The notes under the pieces: model-generated | What the model was told of the DNA's origin: nothing | The model's input: the letters and a program-made list of their open reading frames with translations, nothing else | Databases searched by the model: none | DNA from: an uncultured Rhodospirillaceae bacterium | Lineage (GTDB): Bacteria > Pseudomonadota > Alphaproteobacteria > RF32 > CAG-239 | Direction: 5' to 3' | Assembly (NCBI GenBank): GCA_900320035.1 | Contig: ONQU01000141.1 | Span: forward strand, 1 to 19,631 | DNA: 19,631 bases | In this document: positions 14,698 through 19,631 of the stretch, piece by piece | How the letters are laid out: every line of letters begins with the position of its first letter | How positions within the stretch are numbered: the first letter of the stretch is position 1 | Position numbers and translations under genes: made by a program

Positions 14698-16560
14698 TTA
14701 GTCCTGTGGTCGCGTCAAGTTTTTAAGTTTTTCCAGTAGTTCTATGTTATGAAGTTGGATAATATCCGGCTCAGCTAAACCTTCTTCAATCTTCTTTTTG
14801 ACGGACTTTTTATCAAGATTATCAGCATCTTCTTTTAAAACTAAGGCATGTTTCCATTGGAAAACAGCTTCATTTTTACGGCCTCCGAACCAATAGGCAT
14901 CACCCAAATGGTCACTAATAACAGCATTACCAGAGTTCATATCTGAAGCCTGCTCCAAATATTCTACAGCTTTATCATACAAGCCTAATTTGAAACATGC
15001 CCACCCCAAACTATCAATAATATGACCTTCATAAGGCGATTTTTCGTATGCTTCAATAATCATCTGAACAGCTTCGTCCGGATTTTTGCCGCGCGCTAAC
15101 CATGAATAGCCTAAATAATTTAAAATGCTAGAATCTCGTCCACTTAAATGTAAGGCTTTTAGGAGATTATCTTCAGCTTTGTCTTTTTCGCCGATTTTAT
15201 CATAAGCGACAGCCAAAGCATAATAGACCGGCCATGACATATTATCGACATTTGGCATAACATTTAAGGCCTTTTGATAAATATCAATAGCTTCACTATG
15301 TTTTCCCATATCTGTTGCGATATTACCTAAATCAACCAACAATTGAGCATTATTCGGATAATCATTGAGCAACAGCCGCAATTTCTGTTCCGCCTTATTA
15401 TATTCTTTTAAGGTGTTTAAATTTTCAATGATTTTCATTTGTGAAATAAAATAAGAACCAGAGTTTTTACTGATTGTTGCATAGTAGCGGTTAGCCTCTT
15501 TGAGTAAACCGAGTTCTTCTAAAACATTAGCCAGGGCTAATTTTGAAACTTCATAATCCGGATTTAGAAATGTGGAAGCGGCGATATATGTTTGTGCTAT
15601 TTGCGTACCGCCACTGGCCGAACGAAAAAGATTGCCGATATTAAACATTGCTTCCGCCAAACCTTTTTGAGGGGTGTTAATGATGGACGGATCATTAGGC
15701 ATAGTATTGTTAATTTGACGGTCAATGTCGGCCAAGAGGAGGGATAAAACACTATTGTCATGATAGCGCTGAGCTATCTGTAATGCCAAGTCTTTTCGTC
15801 CTTGTCGCACATAGAAATTGGTAATGACTTCTAAAATGCGATATGTAACATCGGTAGGATGATTGACGACCAATTGTGAATACAGTTCATCAGCAGCCTG
15901 AATTTTTCCCAAATAATCATATATCATTGCACCGTGGAAAATCTTTGTGCTCAACAGTTGCGGATCATTCATCAATTTATTTAGGCTCTTAATAGCTTCT
16001 TCTTCATTTTTCTCAGCTGCAAATGCCCATGCATCAAACAGTGGTGCAACAATATTGGTATAGATTTCTTCGGTTAAAGAATCCATTTGAGCTCTTGCTT
16101 TTTCATAATCTCCATTTGCGAATTTTTGGATAGCGATAATCAGCGGTGCCATGGTTTTTTTCGTACCGCTGTCAATTTCCTTTTGAGCATAAGGCGCCGC
16201 TTGACTGATTTGTCCGAGAGAAGCTAAAATAGCATAGATAAAATGATTGACCTGAGTATTGTCCGCTTCTTTTTGTAAAACGCGCTGATAATATTTGGTG
16301 GCAGTAGCAAAATCTTGTCGCATGTGGGCTATTCGGGCAGCCAGATAGGAGCCGTAAATGGAATCTTGATCTGAGACATCAGATAAGGATTGACCGGTGA
16401 TGTTGTTATCAATCCAGTAAGTTTGCAATGCATTGGAAACATCTTCATTATCTGATGAATTATCCGACAATTTCCACTTAAAAATATCATGGTTGTATGC
16501 GCATATTAAAGCGCCAATAAAAATACTTGCCATTAAGGCTTTTATGATAATTTTTTTCAT
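14698..16560 (-). CDS. Exported tetratricopeptide-repeat protein
   Basis: This 620-residue protein has an N-terminal hydrophobic segment (about 4-22, IIIKALMASIFIGALICAY) acting as signal peptide or anchor, so the remainder is probably periplasmic. The body is helical TPR repeats, clearest from about 380 onward: AQLLVDLGNIATDMGKHSEA, VYYALAVAYDKIGEKDKAED, HIIDSLGWACFKLGLYDKAV and VISDHLGDAYWFGGRKNEAV. The last units closely resemble the C-terminal part of a TPR protein widespread in alphaproteobacteria, whose exact function I do not know. Such proteins usually scaffold envelope complexes. The start has AGGAAA six bases upstream. A TATAAT on the minus strand (plus-strand 16596-16601) may be its -10 box, with no clear -35. 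It converges on virB11 and is not part of that operon. Confidence 0.82.
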   Translation of the reverse strand: MKKIIIKALMASIFIGALICAYNHDIFKWKLSDNSSDNEDVSNALQTYWIDNNITGQSLSDVSDQDSIYGSYLAARIAHMRQDFATATKYYQRVLQKEADNTQVNHFIYAILASLGQISQAAPYAQKEIDSGTKKTMAPLIIAIQKFANGDYEKARAQMDSLTEEIYTNIVAPLFDAWAFAAEKNEEEAIKSLNKLMNDPQLLSTKIFHGAMIYDYLGKIQAADELYSQLVVNHPTDVTYRILEVITNFYVRQGRKDLALQIAQRYHDNSVLSLLLADIDRQINNTMPNDPSIINTPQKGLAEAMFNIGNLFRSASGGTQIAQTYIAASTFLNPDYEVSKLALANVLEELGLLKEANRYYATISKNSGSYFISQMKIIENLNTLKEYNKAEQKLRLLLNDYPNNAQLLVDLGNIATDMGKHSEAIDIYQKALNVMPNVDNMSWPVYYALAVAYDKIGEKDKAEDNLLKALHLSGRDSSILNYLGYSWLARGKNPDEAVQMIIEAYEKSPYEGHIIDSLGWACFKLGLYDKAVEYLEQASDMNSGNAVISDHLGDAYWFGGRKNEAVFQWKHALVLKEDADNLDKKSVKKKIEEGLAEPDIIQLHNIELLEKLKNLTRPQD

Positions 16561-16641
16561 TATATTTTCCTATATTAAAAGCAATTACGCAGTATATTAT
16601 AAAACACAAATATTATCAATGTGTAAAGACATTTTCTTATG

Positions 16642-16670
16642 TTGCAAACAAATGTAATTTTTGTTATATA
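16642..16670 (+). promoter_or_regulatory. Promoter of the uracil-DNA glycosylase gene
   Basis: TTGCAA (16642-16647) and TATATA (16665-16670) have the ideal 17-bp spacing. Transcription would start near 16677, giving a leader of about 12 bases that contains the ribosome site AGGAAA (16678-16683) before ATG 16689. Confidence 0.6.
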
Positions 16671-16688
16671 TAACAACAGGAAATTAAA

Positions 16689-17474
16689 ATGGAAGACGCT
16701 CAACAAATATTAAATTGGTATATTTTGGCCGGTGTTGATGAGTTTTGCGCTGATGTAACGCAAGATTATGTTCATAATAAGGCTGCCAAAACAGCACCTA
16801 AAACGGAAAGTTTACCGGCGGCACCGGTTGCAATGCGACCGGCAACTTCGCTTTTGGCTCAGTCGACGGAAGCGGCATATGTTAATGCTCGTAAAATTTG
16901 CAGCCAAGCGCAAACGTTGGATGATTTAAAAGTTCTTGTGGAAAATTTTGAAGGTTGCGCACTTAAATTCTCGGCCAACTCAACAGTTTTTGGTTATGGC
17001 AATTCGCAAGCTGAGGTTATGATTATCGGTGAGGCACCGGGTGCTGATGAAGATAGGTTGGGTGAGCCATTTGTCGGGCGTAGCGGACATTTGCTCGATA
17101 AAATGTTAACAGCAATAAATTTACAGCGTCAAGATTGCTACATTACCAATGTTTTACCTTGGCGGCCGCCGGGAAATCGAACGCCGACAGATGGTGAGGT
17201 GGCGGTATGTTTGCCTTTTTTGCAACGACAAATTGAATTGATTAAACCTAAGATTATATTTTTATTGGGGGGAAGTGCCGCTGGGGCTGTCTTAAATATT
17301 TCGTCATCTATTTCGCAGTTGCGCGGTCGTATGATTGATTATACAGCTGAAAATGGCTTGGTTATTCCGACTTTATCCAGCTATCATCCGGCTTACCTAT
17401 TACGAACACCGACGCAGAAGGCCAAAGTTTGGGCAGATTTGTTGCGTTTGCAACGTAAATTAGCAGAAACATAA
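16689..17474 (+). CDS. Family 4-type uracil-DNA glycosylase
   Basis: This enzyme removes uracil from DNA, starting base-excision repair of deaminated cytosine or misincorporated dUMP. The 261-residue protein has a poorly conserved N-terminal extension of about 80 residues, as is common in alphaproteobacterial members. The catalytic domain follows. Motif A is GEAPGADED (114-122) with EPFVGRSGHLLDKML after it, the central block is CYITNVLPWRPPGNR (150-164), and motif B is SYHPAYLLR (231-239). Of the four cysteines that bind the 4Fe-4S cluster in characterised Thermus-type enzymes, Cys90 and Cys174 are present. The first position reads Phe and the third reads Trp158, so a standard cluster is unlikely. 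It diverges from the TPR gene and has its own promoter. Confidence 0.88.
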   Translation: MEDAQQILNWYILAGVDEFCADVTQDYVHNKAAKTAPKTESLPAAPVAMRPATSLLAQSTEAAYVNARKICSQAQTLDDLKVLVENFEGCALKFSANSTVFGYGNSQAEVMIIGEAPGADEDRLGEPFVGRSGHLLDKMLTAINLQRQDCYITNVLPWRPPGNRTPTDGEVAVCLPFLQRQIELIKPKIIFLLGGSAAGAVLNISSSISQLRGRMIDYTAENGLVIPTLSSYHPAYLLRTPTQKAKVWADLLRLQRKLAET

Positions 17475-17553
17475 TTTTTTGCAAAAATTTAATAAAAATT
17501 AAATAATAAGGCCTTATGCTAGGATTACAGTTTAATAATTTGGAGTAGAGAAA

Positions 17554-18255
17554 ATGAACTTAAATTATAAGAAGATTTTTGCCGGTATGGCTTTGGGATG
17601 CTTGGTTGCTACGAGTGTTGTGGCTGCAGAGGCAGATAAGAGTGTTGAGCAAACATCTGATATGGGCGCAATTTTATTCAGAATTGAAAATATTAATCCT
17701 ATTGCCAATAAAGACGGATTAACCGATCAATGTTCTTTTATGGTGACGGTGTATAACCGTATGAATAAAGGACTAAAGACCGCGGATATTGATATGGAAT
17801 GGGTAGATAATATTTCCAATAAATATAAGCTTGCAGACAATAAAATCAAAGTTGTTGGTGAACACTCAGCCGAAAAGCATATCAATAAGACAGTAACAAT
17901 CGACAATATTGCACCACACAGCCAAAAGAGTTTTGCTCAAAAAGTGAAGACCGATAAGTGTTACTTGTTACTTGATAATTTAAAATATAGTGTCAAAACA
18001 TGCTTTATTGAAGGTAGCACAGTTCAATATAAAGATGGCCAAGCGATAAATGTTGATGATTGTTCCAATAATTTCAATTATATAAATTCAAAAAATCCTG
18101 AATACTATAGTGAATTTAAGGATGTTCCGGCCAGTGTTTTAACCAAACAAATTGAAGATGAAAAAGAACGTGAACTCTCAAAAGTGAATGCGACTGTTGA
18201 TGCAATCATGTCATCATTGGATAAAACATCTAAAGAACTGGAAAGAATTAAATAG
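17554..18255 (+). CDS. Exported protein of unknown function, cysteine-containing (first of a pair)
   Basis: I do not recognise the family. The 233-residue protein has a clear signal peptide (1-25, cleavage after SVVAA) and should be periplasmic. Four cysteines in the mature part (60, 136, 150, 170) could form two disulfides. The central part reads like a beta-sandwich (CSFMVTVYNRMNKGLKTADI, then SFAQKVKTDKCYLLLDNLKY, C150 and C170). The last 40 residues are charged and helical, possibly coiled-coil. GGAG at 17542-17545 precedes the ATG by 8 bp. The 79-bp gap before it is AT-rich, with a possible TATGCT -10 box at 17515-17520. The next gene starts 8 bp after its stop and codes for what looks like a distant relative, so the two probably work together. 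Confidence 0.75.
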   Translation: MNLNYKKIFAGMALGCLVATSVVAAEADKSVEQTSDMGAILFRIENINPIANKDGLTDQCSFMVTVYNRMNKGLKTADIDMEWVDNISNKYKLADNKIKVVGEHSAEKHINKTVTIDNIAPHSQKSFAQKVKTDKCYLLLDNLKYSVKTCFIEGSTVQYKDGQAINVDDCSNNFNYINSKNPEYYSEFKDVPASVLTKQIEDEKERELSKVNATVDAIMSSLDKTSKELERIK

Positions 18256-18263
18256 GTTGTTTG

Positions 18264-18869
18264 ATGTTAATAAGAGGGGTAAAATTTTGGATTGTTGTTT
18301 TAGCGTACATTACGGCTGTATCTTCTGTACAAGCACAGATGTTGGCTAATCCCAAAGGGCCTAAAGCTACGGCGCCGACAACCGAAAGAATTTTTATACC
18401 GCAAAATCCGACAAATGATTTGTTATCTCCGGTTGCAAAGAAATTTGATGAGCAGACACAAAAGGCAAATGAAGCAAAAGGGGAACCGCAGGTTTTTCAC
18501 TTCAAAATTGTCAATGATAAAGTTACGGTAGATGATCCGGATAAACGCAATATTTTGGTTTATTACGATAATTATCGCATTATTCGCAGTTTTGATAAAT
18601 TGACTAAGTGTAGTATTCGTGTTTATGTTATTAATGATTTAAAAGAGAAAATCACCTCATTAGGCTTTAAATTGCATTGGCCGGATATTTCAACAGCCGT
18701 CGAAATGGTGCAGGTTAAACCGGGTGTTAAAACCTATACAGATTTAATGTTGTTAGGTGATGGCTGTTTGCGGTTGGATAAAATACCGACAATAGAGGTC
18801 AATCGTTGTCGCGTTAAAGGGATGAGCCAAGACGCATGCGCCGATGCCATTAAATGGATGCCGAGATAG
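18264..18869 (+). CDS. Exported protein of unknown function, cysteine-containing (second of a pair)
   Basis: This 201-residue protein has a signal peptide (1-24, cleavage after SSVQA), a Pro/Lys-rich linker (29-75) and a C-terminal domain with cysteines at 116, 168, 182 and 192. The block CSIRVYVINDLKEKITSLGF aligns with CSFMVTVYNRMNKGLKTADI of the preceding gene. Both then have C-x13-C followed by a fourth cysteine, so I infer paralogy. It lacks the helical tail of its partner. ATG 18264 is preferred over the adjacent in-frame TTG 18261, with AGG at 18254-18256 overlapping the previous stop. It ends 5 bp from the opposing HD gene. Function is unknown. A periplasmic binding or envelope role is only a guess from export and disulfides. 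Confidence 0.72.
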   Translation: MLIRGVKFWIVVLAYITAVSSVQAQMLANPKGPKATAPTTERIFIPQNPTNDLLSPVAKKFDEQTQKANEAKGEPQVFHFKIVNDKVTVDDPDKRNILVYYDNYRIIRSFDKLTKCSIRVYVINDLKEKITSLGFKLHWPDISTAVEMVQVKPGVKTYTDLMLLGDGCLRLDKIPTIEVNRCRVKGMSQDACADAIKWMPR

Positions 18870-18874
18870 TTTTT

Positions 18875-19631
18875 TTAATTAAAGAATTGCCGCCCCTGCA
18901 GATAGCTGTTTAAGTGGGCGGTAAATTTTTGCTTAAATGCCTCATCGATGCAATATTCATCCAAAATTTGTAACATACCTGTCGTTATACTTAAAATTGA
19001 ACAAAAATCGATAGCGCATTGATAATTGATATCTTTATACCACGACAGAAAAGAAACAATGCAATCAGCCGGTGTAGCCTTAAAATTACGAGGTATGGTC
19101 GTTGAGCCGAAGGCATATTTTTCGGTCATATCGGAAATTTTACCGTCAACCGATAAATCGATGTGTTTTTTTTCCCAGAAAAGCCAACGCATTTTCGGCT
19201 CATGAACAATCATGTGCAAATTGGCGATTTTATCGGCATCACGAATTATAAAACATATCCGGCGCACGTCATCTTGCAGAGATTTGTCTTCAATATTTTG
19301 ATATTCAACATCGCTATATAAATCTTTAATCAAATGTCCATGATGCTTGATAGGTAACCAAATGCGCACATCGTTAAAAAGGTTCGTGCTTTGTAAAAGA
19401 ATGCTTCCGGCGATCCCATGGTCAAAATTTTTGTATCCTTGTTGTAATAAAGCAATTTCTTGAAAACGGGCAATATCGTGCAACAAAATGGCAGTCTTGA
19501 CCAACTCAATAAATTCCGGCGACTTATTTTGCAACCATGCAATATGTTTGATTAAGTAATTGCCCGCCCCCATAACTTGCAATGAATGACGATATTTCTC
19601 TCGGGCGTAGGCTTCGTAGTCTTCATTTTTG
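18875..19631 (-). CDS. HD-domain phosphohydrolase, 5' end cut by the window edge
   Basis: This is a predicted metal-dependent phosphohydrolase of the HD superfamily, substrate unknown. The frame is open to the right edge, adding K-N-E-D-Y-E-A-Y-A-R-E-K-Y-R-H-S before the TTG at 19582, so that TTG is not the true start. This matters because the added His (codon 19588-19586) is the first metal ligand. The remaining ligands follow in order: LLHDIARFQ (HD pair), NFDHGIAGS, PIKHHGH and IIRDADKIANL, the H...HD...H...H...D layout of the family. The C-terminal third is helical and unremarkable. It looks like the small stand-alone HD proteins common in host-associated bacteria. It converges with the secreted-protein pair and has no visible link to the secretion operon. 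Confidence 0.8.
   Translation of the reverse strand, partial: KNEDYEAYAREKYRHSLQVMGAGNYLIKHIAWLQNKSPEFIELVKTAILLHDIARFQEIALLQQGYKNFDHGIAGSILLQSTNLFNDVRIWLPIKHHGHLIKDLYSDVEYQNIEDKSLQDDVRRICFIIRDADKIANLHMIVHEPKMRWLFWEKKHIDLSVDGKISDMTEKYAFGSTTIPRNFKATPADCIVSFLSWYKDINYQCAIDFCSILSITTGMLQILDEYCIDEAFKQKFTAHLNSYLQGRQFFN

Overview
The window is AT-rich, densely coded DNA that looks like a chromosomal segment of a low-GC, probably host-associated alphaproteobacterium. The lineage is inferred from a VirB-type (P-type) type IV secretion operon, a family 4 uracil-DNA glycosylase of the form common in alphaproteobacteria, and a divergent TPR lipoprotein-like or exported protein of a type usually found beside it in that class. 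No rRNA, tRNA, insertion sequence, transposase, integrase or CRISPR array is visible.

Region 1 (1-1701) is a regulatory and accessory stretch. It holds a small orphan reading frame that may be the tail of a degraded gene, a near-perfect 15-bp inverted repeat overlapping a promoter-like sequence, and a DUF805-like membrane protein. It then holds a strongly structured untranslated RNA with its own promoter and intrinsic terminator, followed by a small XRE-type helix-turn-helix protein.

Region 2 (1702-14673) is a tight secretion operon: VirB7-like lipoprotein, VirB8, VirB9, a 1737-residue repeat protein, a 1396-residue repeat protein ending in a VirB10 domain, and VirB11. Intergenic gaps are 3-14 bp, so the genes are very probably co-transcribed. 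Two features stand out. The VirB10 role appears to be divided between two giant neighbours built from the same glycine/aspartate repeat: the first has an inner-membrane anchor, the second a signal peptide and the VirB10 outer-membrane domain. VirB9 also carries a C-terminal SPOR-like (peptidoglycan-binding) domain. The first giant gene contains nine tandem 159-bp units, eight of them in exact register, with mosaic similarity that points to ongoing recombination. The closest analogy I know is the repeat-bearing VirB10 homologue CagY of Helicobacter pylori, although the repeat sequence here is different. No virB1-6 or virD4 gene lies in the window, so the rest of the apparatus must be elsewhere.

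Region 3 (14698-19631) looks like ordinary chromosome. A TPR protein faces the secretion operon, and a uracil-DNA glycosylase diverges from it. Two small exported cysteine-containing proteins follow that look distantly related to each other, and then an HD-domain phosphohydrolase on the minus strand that runs off the right edge.
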